In this document: piece after piece, positions 1-6,369 of the stretch
Position numbering within the stretch: the first letter of the stretch is position 1
How the letters are laid out: each line of letters begins with the position of its first letter
NCBI GenBank assembly: GCA_023388195.1
Contig: JAEWGR010000128.1
Coordinates: 1-33,983 of the forward strand
Length of the DNA: 33,983 bases
Reading direction: 5' to 3'
Source of the DNA: Bacillota bacterium
Lineage (GTDB): Bacteria > Bacillota > Negativicutes > Sporomusales > Sporomusaceae
The notes under the pieces: generated by a model
Database searches by the model: none
The model's input: the letters and a program-made list of their open reading frames with translations, nothing else
Told to the model about the DNA's origin: nothing
Made by a program: the position numbers and the translations under genes

Positions 1-1961
1 ACATACTGCTTATCGAAAATATTATCTACATAAAAGCTGACATTTCTTGTCTTATCAAGTTCACGGATAATGGCCAGGTTGTGAGTGGTATAACTGCCAA
101 TTTCATTTACCGTATTGTTGTATAAGGCTTTTTGCTGCCCGGTAAAATTAATACTGTAGCGAACTTGCCATGGTTTAGTATCATATTGATAAGCCAGACT
201 CGCTTTATGCATCGGGCGGTAATCAAGTTCTCCAGTCATACCAGCATCAGGCCGGGTTGCACCAATCTTAGATGTATGCTGATTCGTATAATTAAACATA
301 ATCTTGTTTTCCTCGTTCAGTTTATATACATTTTCCCATTCTGCGCCCCACACTTTTACTTTATCAATATTATAGCAATAAAAAGGAAATGCATGTTGGA
401 AGTTGATATAATCATTAATATCCTGATAATACAACGTTACCTTTGTATTATATTTCTCACTAACTTTTTGCTGAGCACCAATTTCATAACTATAGCCTTG
501 CTCTGGCTTTATCTGACGTTGATACCCAGGGTTAGAACCGGCAAAGGTACTGGGAGTACCATAGTTTTGCCCCCACCAATAATACTCGGCCATAGATGGT
601 GCCCGCCACAAGCGGTTTATTGATATAAATGTAGTTGTTGCTTCATTGTTGCGGAAAGATAGACTTACCTTCGGCGACAGCGCGCCTTGATCATAATCGC
701 GCATCAAAGTCGCCCGCTCATCATCTTGGCTGCCAGTAAAATGGTCATACCGCAAACCAACATAAGCATTCCAGCGGTCATCAAGCTGCCATGTATCATC
801 AACGTAGGCGCCCCAAACATCAATTTTCTGCGAAGGATATAGATCTGATGTACCAGCAGGCCGTACCGCAAAAGAACCGTATCCGTAGCGCAGCCGCTTG
901 TATTCGCCTCCATATCCAATCGTATGATTATCTACTTTCAATTGGCCAGACACACCCAGATTATCCGATTTGTCGCTAACAATTGTGCGGTCTAAAGCCA
1001 CTTGACCGGTAGAATCGTAGTTAACCTCGCGGCGTTTTTCGTCGTTTTTCCAATAGTCAATCTGCCAAAATCCATTTTCCATTTTGTGTTTATAAGCATA
1101 ATCGTAGTAAATATTTTTTTTCTTCCAATATGCACCAGGATTAGGATTAGTAAATGCTTTAGCATCAGGTGACAGTTGCTCACCATCACTAATTGGAAAC
1201 CTCGGATCAAAATTCGGCCCCGGTGTATTGGCAATAATAAAACCACGCCTGGTCTCAGTCTTATTAACACCAACAGCAAGGTTATCCGCCGGTGTAATAT
1301 CATAATTCAGCCGCAGCCCGTACTGGTCGGCATCATAGTCGTTATTCCGCAAAAATGCGTCAGTCCCGGTCTTATTGGCAATAATGTTAAAACTTAGTTT
1401 TCCTGCAGAGCCGCCATAATTAAACAAATAATCATACCTGCCGTTACTGCCTGACAGCAGGTTAATTTCGCCGCCGTCAACACCTTTCTCCCGGGTGATA
1501 ATATTAATGACTCCGCCCAGGGTGTTGCCATGGGCAGCCGATTTACCGCCTTTGATAATTTGGATCTTCTCCACTGTGTTTAAGGGAATGGTTGTCCAGT
1601 CCACATACTGACCGCCCATAACCCCGGCCGCATTGATTTGCCGCCCATTTAAAAGAACAGTATAACGCCTGGCATCAAAGCCTCTTAGTTTCACTGTGCC
1701 ATCCTGGTTATCACCGGCGCCTGCACGCTGCTGAATATCAATCCCTGCTGAATTCCGCAAAAGTTCAGGAATCGTAGCCGCCTTGCCAGGACTAACGGTC
1801 TTAACATTGACTGTAGTATCAGCCTGATCCTTTTTTATGCTGTCGGCCTGAATGACTATTTCCTCCAGACTGAAAGCCGGAACATCCTCGGCCATGACTG
1901 GCATCCCAGCCAGCAGTATCCCGGCGGAAATGACTGCTGCCAGCAACCTTCTTTTTACCAT
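1..1961 (-). CDS. TonB-dependent outer-membrane receptor (3' end cut by window edge)
   Basis: Outer-membrane beta-barrel receptor that takes up a chelated metal, cofactor or similar ligand using TonB energy. The frame is open from the ATG at 1961 to base 1, about 653 codons, and ends in the terminal-strand motif NIFDKQY, so only roughly 20-40 residues should be missing. It has a signal peptide (MVKRRLLAAVISAGILLAG, cleavage near VMA-ED), a TonB-box-like segment EEIVIQA and a plug domain with LRGFDARRYTVLLNGRQIN and GGVINIITREKG. A long aromatic-rich barrel follows, with YVGLRYDHF, NRLWRAPSMAEYYW and GYSYEIGAQQKV. The AAAGGGTGGGG ribosome site fixes the start. The ligand cannot be read from the sequence. 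No exporter, binding protein or convincing Fur box adjoins it, so an iron role is not assured. It is direct evidence for an outer membrane. Confidence 0.93.
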   Translation of the reverse strand, partial: MVKRRLLAAVISAGILLAGMPVMAEDVPAFSLEEIVIQADSIKKDQADTTVNVKTVSPGKAATIPELLRNSAGIDIQQRAGAGDNQDGTVKLRGFDARRYTVLLNGRQINAAGVMGGQYVDWTTIPLNTVEKIQIIKGGKSAAHGNTLGGVINIITREKGVDGGEINLLSGSNGRYDYLFNYGGSAGKLSFNIIANKTGTDAFLRNNDYDADQYGLRLNYDITPADNLAVGVNKTETRRGFIIANTPGPNFDPRFPISDGEQLSPDAKAFTNPNPGAYWKKKNIYYDYAYKHKMENGFWQIDYWKNDEKRREVNYDSTGQVALDRTIVSDKSDNLGVSGQLKVDNHTIGYGGEYKRLRYGYGSFAVRPAGTSDLYPSQKIDVWGAYVDDTWQLDDRWNAYVGLRYDHFTGSQDDERATLMRDYDQGALSPKVSLSFRNNEATTTFISINRLWRAPSMAEYYWWGQNYGTPSTFAGSNPGYQRQIKPEQGYSYEIGAQQKVSEKYNTKVTLYYQDINDYINFQHAFPFYCYNIDKVKVWGAEWENVYKLNEENKIMFNYTNQHTSKIGATRPDAGMTGELDYRPMHKASLAYQYDTKPWQVRYSINFTGQQKALYNNTVNEIGSYTTHNLAIIRELDKTRNVSFYVDNIFDKQY

Positions 1962-2000
1962 TTTTCCCCACCCTTTCTACACTTGTATAGCTTATGTAAA

Positions 2001-2039
2001 CAGTTTTACCCAAAAGTCGACAGTGGGTACCTAAAACTG
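2001..2039 (-). promoter_or_regulatory. Hairpin in the leader of the TonB receptor gene
   Basis: A 12-bp stem, CAGTTTTA plus CCCA pairing with TGGG plus TAAAACTG, has a 4-nt bulge and an 11-nt loop and lies 40 nt before the receptor start. It has no long T-run, so it is more likely an RNA structure or regulator site than a terminator. I compared the leader with the cobalamin, TPP and c-di-GMP aptamer cores I know and found no match. Confidence 0.4.
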
Positions 2040-2203
2040 CACCCGCTTTCAGCCTATTTGTGCCTGACAAACATCCATTTTTCGTATCAGTTCTAAAGAG
2101 ATGTGTTTTTTAAATAATATGTCAGGATTGTTAGCCGATCCGAATATTCCACTTGAATTATTGTTATTTGTGCTTTTTTTCTTTAATTTAGATAGCCCTC
2201 CCC

Positions 2204-2321
2204 CAAAAAATAAGGCCATAAAGTAAACGGTAAAATTTTATTACCGTTATAACCTTCATGGCCATAGTTCCCAATATTAAAATACACAAACAGTCATAAT
2301 TATCAGCCTTCTGGCTGCAAT
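2204..2321 (-). ncRNA. Candidate small RNA / leader unit D with its own promoter and terminator
   Basis: A TTGTCA-16-TATTAT promoter (2350-2355 and 2328-2333) points to a start near 2321. The transcript would begin with a CAGCC-AGAA-GGCTG hairpin (2304-2317), carry the segment AACTATGGCCATGAAGGTTAT and end in a compound hairpin (2214-2263, GGCCAT/ATGGCC around an inner 8-bp AACGGTAA/TTACCGTT stem) followed by TTATTTTTT. It has the same build as unit C 200 bp upstream. It is either a paralogous small RNA or an attenuator in the leader of the TonB receptor gene. Confidence 0.4.
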
Positions 2322-2411
2322 TATCAAATAATAACATTATTCACTAATTTGACAATACATTACTTTGTCTGACTGACCGAACATTTGCCAGTATACTGCC
2401 TCAGTTCTCAA

Positions 2412-2516
2412 GCATATAAAAAGCCATGAAAATTAAGTCTATAAAGACAATAACCTTCATGGCCACAGTTATGCTTAGCAGCATACTTCTATTCTGGCAG
2501 CTTCAGCTGCCAACTA
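2412..2516 (-). ncRNA. Candidate small RNA unit C downstream of rex
   Basis: A TTGACA-17-TAAACT promoter (2546-2551 and 2523-2528) would start RNA near 2516. The RNA opens with a perfect GGCAGC-TGAA-GCTGCC hairpin (2496-2511), then ATGC-TGCTAA-GCAT, then AACTGTGGCCATGAAGGTTAT. It ends at a GCCATGAA/TTCATGGC stem (2423-2463) followed by CTTTTTATA. Twenty of the 21 bases around GGCCATGAAGGTTAT are shared with unit D. No reading frame of note lies in it. A Rex-box-like site is 9 bp upstream of the -35. The call rests on promoter plus terminator plus repetition, not on a known family. Confidence 0.42.
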
Positions 2517-2559
2517 AGTTTTAGTTTACACAAACATTTTTTTACTGTCAATGAAAACT

Positions 2560-2577
2560 TTGTCAAAAGTTTAACAA
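2560..2577. promoter_or_regulatory. Rex-operator-like site, TTGTCAAAAGTTTAACAA
   Basis: On the minus strand this reads TTGTTAA-ACTT-TTGACAA, one mismatch from the clostridial Rex consensus TTGTTAA-N4-TTAACAA. It sits just past the rex stop codon and 9 bp upstream of the -35 of unit C, so it could control unit C or the downstream receptor leader. Confidence 0.5.
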
Positions 2578-2581
2578 TTTG

Positions 2582-3283
2582 TCAATTATTATCCCAGCGC
2601 ATACTCAATGGATTCATGGGCTGAGCTTGAGCACAACGCTCGGCTGAACCGTTATTTAGATTATACGAGAGCTGACTAAGGCAGGAGGTTACATTAATCT
2701 GGCTTAATGAAATACCATCAGGCACACATACCGATACCGGTGAAAAATTAGCTATCCCTTTTATGCCTGCTTTCACCATAAAATTCGCCACTTTTTGAGC
2801 TTCTTTCGTCGGCACGGTGATTAAACCAATAGATATCGCCTGCGATTTGATCAAGTTTGCTAAATTTCCCGGCGGATTTACGGTCAGCCCCAGACCGGGA
2901 ATCTTGTACCCATGGTTCTTTTTTTCCAAGTCGATTACGGCGGCAATCGTAAAACCCGGCGGCAGCAAACCGTCATAATTACTAACACCGGTGAAGGGAA
3001 TCCCCCTGCCAACCAGTACTACATTCCATACCGCATTGTATCCCAATATTTCACTGACCCAGGATAATAGATATTCGATTTCATACCCGACGCCCTTAGT
3101 GCCGAAACCGCCAAAAGAAGCCAGATCCCTGCGAATCACGGACGAGGCAACGCCGGTTCTTTTCCCTAACTGACTTGATGAACATAACTGTTCGCTTTCA
3201 TCCAGCATTTTTTTTAATGTACTATGATAAACGGCCATTCTGGCAACGGTTAATTTAGATACTTCTTCCCTGGCTTTAATCAC
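2582..3283 (-). CDS. rex: Rex-family redox-sensing transcriptional repressor, divergent nucleotide site
   Basis: Rex proteins sense the NADH/NAD+ ratio and repress fermentation and redox genes. The 233-residue product has the family layout: an N-terminal winged-helix DNA-binding region (about 10-80) with SSSQLGKRTGVASSVIRRDL, ASFGGFGTKGVGYEIEYLL and EILG, then a Rossmann-type domain beginning WNVVLVG, and the family-typical ITVPTKEAQKVANFMVKAG and IKGIANFSPV. The usual GxGxxG dinucleotide motif (GVGNLG) is replaced by GRGIPFTG, and the C-terminus is about 20 residues longer than typical. NADH sensing may therefore be altered. The start is GTG at 3283 with AAGGGAG 9 bp upstream. The gene is flanked by four hairpin-terminator units and two Rex-like boxes, suggesting autoregulation. 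Family assignment is firm; ligand response is open. Confidence 0.88.
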   Translation of the reverse strand: MIKAREEVSKLTVARMAVYHSTLKKMLDESEQLCSSSQLGKRTGVASSVIRRDLASFGGFGTKGVGYEIEYLLSWVSEILGYNAVWNVVLVGRGIPFTGVSNYDGLLPPGFTIAAVIDLEKKNHGYKIPGLGLTVNPPGNLANLIKSQAISIGLITVPTKEAQKVANFMVKAGIKGIANFSPVSVCVPDGISLSQINVTSCLSQLSYNLNNGSAERCAQAQPMNPLSMRWDNN

Positions 3284-3303
3284 GACTAATCACTCCCTTA
3301 ATC

Positions 3304-3352
3304 TAAAATAAAAAGGCATGAAGCTCCGGCAATTGGTCGTCGGTTTCATACC
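3304..3352 (-). terminator. Hairpin B with T-tract directly ahead of rex
   Basis: The stem GGTATGAA/TTCATGCC (arms 3345-3352 and 3315-3322) is followed on the minus strand by TTTTTATTTT. It lies about 20 nt before the rex start codon and just upstream of its ribosome site. A terminator in that position would attenuate rex. The 5' arm and following ACCG repeat those of hairpin A, 186 bp upstream. Confidence 0.55.
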
Positions 3353-3479
3353 TACGCTTTATTCCATATAGTTTTCGCTGGGTAGATGTTTCATTGTATC
3401 GCACCACACCGTTCTCCCGGTGACAAGCGGTTCTCTTTGACCGCCTTCCAAACGCTATCCTCCTTTCCTTACTTTTACA

Positions 3480-3604
3480 AACAAAAAAGATATGAACAGC
3501 AAAGGGGATCTACGATATCCCGGGTGCGGTTTCATACCTCTACATTCATCTGGAGCAGACCGTTTTTAAAATACTAGTGCAGGTTTTCACAACATGCGTC
3601 TATG
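3480..3604 (-). ncRNA. Candidate short transcript A upstream of rex
   Basis: A TTTACA-17-TACAAT promoter (3634-3639 and 3611-3616) gives a start near 3604. The RNA ends at hairpin A: outer stem GGTATGAA/TTCATATC (3489-3538), inner GGGAT/ATCCC, then TTTTTT. A Rex-like box lies inside the first 30 transcribed bases. It may be a free small RNA, or the attenuated start of the rex transcript. Confidence 0.4.
3575..3592. promoter_or_regulatory. Rex-operator-like site, TAGTGCAGGTTTTCACAA
   Basis: On the minus strand it reads TTGTGAA-AACC-TGCACTA and matches 12 of 14 fixed positions of TTGTGAA-N4-TTCACAA. It lies just downstream of the predicted start of the rex-proximal promoter, where bound Rex would block transcription. 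This fits autoregulation but is a motif match only. Confidence 0.42.
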
Positions 3605-3610
3605 GCATTG

Positions 3611-3639
3611 ATTGTACATCATTATTAGTATTTTGTAAA
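3611..3639 (-). promoter_or_regulatory. Sigma-A promoter for transcript A / rex
   Basis: TTTACA (3634-3639) and TACAAT (3611-3616) are spaced by exactly 17 bp on the minus strand. It is the best promoter between ybjQ and rex. Confidence 0.55.
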
Positions 3640-3652
3640 TATTTCTTTTCGC

Positions 3653-3770
3653 CTACTGCCGGCCTTCATCCATCCGGTCCAGACGGGTAATAATCTGTTT
3701 TAGCATCCTCCATGCCGGCACCTTCCTATACGCATTGGACCTTTTCCAACCGCTCAGACAGCTGCCACAA
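3653..3770 (-). pseudogene. Possible frameshifted small coiled-coil gene after ybjQ
   Basis: Minus-strand frames here read like one small charged helical protein split by a single-base shift. One frame gives WQLSERLEKV and then stops. The neighbouring frame continues KVPAWRMLKQIITRLDRMDE to a stop at 3653. The shift would be near the AAAAGG run at about 3741-3750. There is an AAGG-type ribosome site ahead of a TTG. I do not recognise the family, and the match could be chance. Otherwise the stretch 3640-3784 holds nothing clear. Confidence 0.22.
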
Positions 3771-3784
3771 GCACCTTAAAGCTA

Positions 3785-4105
3785 TCAAACCTTCCTGACC
3801 TTAACCGCCGTCCCCATAACAACAATCATCATCAGCCCTTCGCCCACACTGGACATGGAGTGCTGAACACCGATAACCGCATTTGCGCCCATGGCACCGG
3901 CCCGCTCTCTAAGCTCACTGACGACACTGTTGACCCCTTTCGACAGTGAGTTTTCATAAGAATTACTCCTGCCGCCGAAGATATCACTAAGACCGGCAAA
4001 AAAATCCTTAATCACATTAGTACCCATGACAACCTCACCGGTCACCACGCCCAGATATTCATCAACCTTAAAACCTTCCAGAACCGAGGTCGTAGTAATA
4101 ATCAT
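3785..4105 (-). CDS. ybjQ: YbjQ/UPF0145 family protein
   Basis: A small cytoplasmic protein of the YbjQ (DUF74) family, often labelled heavy-metal-binding on structural grounds; no biochemical role is established. The 106 residues match the usual length. Family signatures visible are the N-terminal TTTSVLEGFKVDEYLGVVTG, the central FAGLSDIFGGRSNSYE and ARAGAMGANAVIGV-like region ERAGAMGANAVIGVQ. The ATG at 4105 has GGAGGT well placed. It stands alone between rex-region hairpins and an anti-sigma-like gene, and its context gives no clue to a partner. Confidence 0.9.
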   Translation of the reverse strand: MIITTTSVLEGFKVDEYLGVVTGEVVMGTNVIKDFFAGLSDIFGGRSNSYENSLSKGVNSVVSELRERAGAMGANAVIGVQHSMSSVGEGLMMIVVMGTAVKVRKV

Positions 4106-4170
4106 ACAGTAATACCTCCACTATTCCAGTTATGGATAGAATGTCTGCACTGCAATACGTAATGCCCTGC

Positions 4171-4584
4171 TTAATTATTATACCCAAGCTTAATTATCAG
4201 CATAATCTCATTGCCCTGATGGTTGAAACAAACTTCATCAGCCATAGCTTTCATGATTAGCAGCCCCCGGCCGCCCTCATCAATCAGTTTCTCGTCAAAT
4301 AACTGTTCCATATCCTGACAGCACAGCGAGTTTAACAACAGGTTACCGGCAAAACCATGGCCTGAGTCTTTGACCCGCAGGATTAGTTTCTCGCCAATGC
4401 GGCTAATTTTGACCCGCACTTTACTCCCCTGGCGAAAGGCATTATTCACAGCTTCATTAAAAATAATCTCAACCTTGCCGGTAGCTTCACCGGCAAGCAC
4501 AGTAAACAGCTGCCGCATCTGCGGCCTGAGTGCAGTGAGTGCCTCAGCACCATTTACTTCATGGGTCATAACCTCGATACTCAC
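4171..4584 (-). CDS. RsbW-like anti-sigma factor / GHKL serine kinase
   Basis: A single-domain GHKL ATPase of the RsbW/SpoIIAB type, which normally binds a sigma factor and phosphorylates an STAS antagonist. The ATP-binding boxes are visible: N-box EAVNNAFRQG, G1 DSGHGF and G2 EGGRGLLIM. The frame is open back to 4776, but I chose the GTG at 4584 (137 residues, normal for the family). It has AAAGGATGG upstream, and a predicted promoter (4754-4782) overlaps and lies partly downstream of the longer start. No sigma factor, STAS antagonist or PP2C phosphatase lies beside it, so its partner is encoded elsewhere. The start is moderately certain and the family assignment is good. Confidence 0.82.
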   Translation of the reverse strand: MSIEVMTHEVNGAEALTALRPQMRQLFTVLAGEATGKVEIIFNEAVNNAFRQGSKVRVKISRIGEKLILRVKDSGHGFAGNLLLNSLCCQDMEQLFDEKLIDEGGRGLLIMKAMADEVCFNHQGNEIMLIIKLGYNN

Positions 4585-4753
4585 AGTACTATTCCCATCC
4601 TTTACAATACAGCTTTCAATTCTTCCCTGCCCGATATGCATAACCGCTACGTTAGTCAGGTGTCCGGGCTTTTCTGGTAACAGAAAAAACCACGCTGTAG
4701 AGAGCCTGGCTAAGAACACTGGTGTGAAGTGGGAGATTAAGTCTTTTGACAAA

Positions 4754-4782
4754 ATTTTATCATATACAACAAACACTGTCTA
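4754..4782 (-). promoter_or_regulatory. Promoter for the anti-sigma-like gene
   Basis: TAGACA (4777-4782), a 17-bp spacer and TAAAAT (4754-4759) lie on the minus strand. The start point near 4747 leaves a leader of about 160 nt with no other feature seen. It argues against translation from the upstream GTG at 4776. Confidence 0.5.
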
Positions 4783-4848
4783 GTGATTCAGAACACCGCA
4801 TATTTACTATTTTACAGTTTTAATCCCTGTTTTTCAATTGATTTTCTA

Positions 4849-4877
4849 TTTACAAACATTATTTGGTAAAGTATAAT
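4849..4877 (+). promoter_or_regulatory. Promoter for the FAD dehydrogenase
   Basis: TTTACA (4849-4854), 17 bp, and a perfect TATAAT (4872-4877). The coding start is 44 bp on. Together with the anti-sigma promoter this explains the 4585-4921 stretch without other genes. Confidence 0.7.
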
Positions 4878-4921
4878 GTGTTACGGTTCGTGCCACAATC
4901 ATATTGAGAGGTGGTTTTTTC

Positions 4922-6307
4922 ATGGCTGAGAAATTTGACATCGGCATCATAGGCGGCGGCCCGGCCGGCGTATTTGCCGCTTATGAACTTGTCATCAATA
5001 ATCCGGATATCAAGGTTGCTTTATTAGAGGCCGGACACGACATTTATTCGCGGCGCTGCCCCATCTCGGATAAAAAAGTCCCTTCCTGTATTAAGTGCAA
5101 TCCCTGTGCCATTATGCGCGGTTTCGGCGGCGCCGGGGCTTTCTCTGACGGCAAATATAACTTTACCACCCAATTTGGCGGCTGGCTGAATGAATACCTC
5201 TCAGACCAGCAGGTATTGGATCTGATTGATTATGTTGACCAAATCAATATAAAATACGGTGCCCCGGTTGAGTACTTCAGCACCCAAAACAGCGGCCTGG
5301 GCAGAGTGGCATTACAACATGACCTGCATCTGCTGGATGCCCGTGTCCGGCACCTGGGCACGGAAAACAATTTAAAAATTCTTGAATCTATCTATGATTA
5401 CTTGCAGGAAAAAATAACCATGCTGTTTGGTGTAATGGTAAATACAATTAAGAAACAAGATAATACCTTTGTTCTGGAAACGGCCCAAAACGGCCGGATT
5501 GAGTGCGACTACCTGATTGCCGCACCGGGCCGGGCCGGCTCGGAATGGTTTGCCAATCAGTGCCGCGAACTGGGCTTGCCATTGACAAATAATCAGGTCG
5601 ATGTCGGCGTCCGCGTTGAAATCCCGGCCGAGGTATTCCAGCACATTACTGACGAGGTATATGAAGCCAAGCTGGTATACCGGACAAAACAGTACGGCGA
5701 TTTGGTACGGACCTTCTGCATGAACCCCAAGGGTTATGTTGTTGCCGAAAATACGGACGGTATTGTTACCGTCAATGGTCACAGTTACCGGGATGAAAAG
5801 CTGCACAGCAAAAATACCAACTTTGCTCTCCTGGTCAGCAACAAGTTTACCGAGCCCTTCACCGAACCCCATCAGTACGGTAAGCGTATCGCTTCCTTCT
5901 CCAATATGCTGGGCGGCGGCGTGCTGGTGCAGCGCTTTGGCGACCTGCTAAAAGGCCGCCGCACCAACGAGCATCGTCTGTCCCAAAGCTTCACCCAGCC
6001 CACCCTCAAAGCAACCCCGGGTGATTTAAGCCTGGTTTTGCCCAAGCGCCACCTTGATAACATTATTGAGATGATTTGCGCACTTAATAAAATTGCTCCC
6101 GGAATGACTAATGATGATACCCTGCTGTATGGGGTTGAAGTCAAGTTCTATAGCTCACGCCTGAAATTAACAGGCGAATTGGAAACAGAGATTGAAAATA
6201 TGTTCGCCATTGGCGACGGGGCCGGCATCACCCGCGGCTTATCCCAGGCCAGTGCCAGCGGAGTCCATGCCGCCAGAATCATCAATGCCCGGATGAAGCA
6301 CAACTAG
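4922..6307 (+). CDS. FAD-dependent dehydrogenase of the COG2509 family
   Basis: A soluble flavoprotein of 461 residues. The N-terminus holds the FAD-binding Rossmann motif GIIGGGPAGVFAAYEL. A cysteine-rich CPISDKKVPSC-x2-C-x2-C stretch leads into RGFGGAGAFSDGKYN, the hallmark of this family. The C-terminal FAD contact is MFAIGDGAGITRGLSQASASG. Members are annotated as uncharacterised NAD(P)/FAD-dependent oxidoreductases; the substrate is unknown. An in-frame TTG exists at 4904, but GAGAGGTGG (4906-4914) is properly spaced for the ATG at 4922, so I start there. It is monocistronic, with its own promoter and a strong terminator after the stop. The cysteines could form a redox or metal site, which is inference. 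Confidence 0.88.
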   Translation: MAEKFDIGIIGGGPAGVFAAYELVINNPDIKVALLEAGHDIYSRRCPISDKKVPSCIKCNPCAIMRGFGGAGAFSDGKYNFTTQFGGWLNEYLSDQQVLDLIDYVDQINIKYGAPVEYFSTQNSGLGRVALQHDLHLLDARVRHLGTENNLKILESIYDYLQEKITMLFGVMVNTIKKQDNTFVLETAQNGRIECDYLIAAPGRAGSEWFANQCRELGLPLTNNQVDVGVRVEIPAEVFQHITDEVYEAKLVYRTKQYGDLVRTFCMNPKGYVVAENTDGIVTVNGHSYRDEKLHSKNTNFALLVSNKFTEPFTEPHQYGKRIASFSNMLGGGVLVQRFGDLLKGRRTNEHRLSQSFTQPTLKATPGDLSLVLPKRHLDNIIEMICALNKIAPGMTNDDTLLYGVEVKFYSSRLKLTGELETEIENMFAIGDGAGITRGLSQASASGVHAARIINARMKHN

Positions 6308-6308
6308 C

Positions 6309-6345
6309 GAAACCGCCAGAACCCTGATCAGGTTTTGGCGGTTTC
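6309..6345. terminator. Terminator between convergent genes
   Basis: A 15-bp stem GAAACCGCCAGAACC / GGTTTTGGCGGTTTC with a 7-nt loop is followed by TTTACTCTT on the plus strand. It ends the FAD dehydrogenase. With adjacent A residues it can also serve the convergent transporter gene. Confidence 0.85.
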
Positions 6346-6369
6346 TTTACTCTTACTATTAATCTGAGT

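Noticed and set aside
132..623. Plus-strand reading frame of 163 codons
   Set aside because: It is antisense to the TonB receptor, whose minus frame is open over the whole stretch with clear family motifs; the plus frame has no ribosome site or recognisable domain.
1962..2100. Cobalamin or other known riboswitch in the TonB receptor leader
   Set aside because: The fragment CCCACTG resembles part of the cobalamin core, but the B12 box and the rest of the aptamer are missing and the order is wrong.
3315..3470. Group II intron fragment upstream of rex (GTGCG start, structured stems, a 30-codon TTG frame behind AGGAGG)
   Set aside because: Only the short GTGCG boundary and generic stems fit; no reverse transcriptase, domain V or EBS/IBS pairing is visible. 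The small frame does not resemble a known protein.
3386..3577. Plus-strand 63-codon frame upstream of rex
   Set aside because: Lies across minus-strand hairpins, has no ribosome site and an implausible composition.
4585..4776. 64-codon N-terminal extension of the anti-sigma-like protein
   Set aside because: The GTG at 4776 has no ribosome site and lies inside the predicted promoter; GTG 4584 gives the normal family length.
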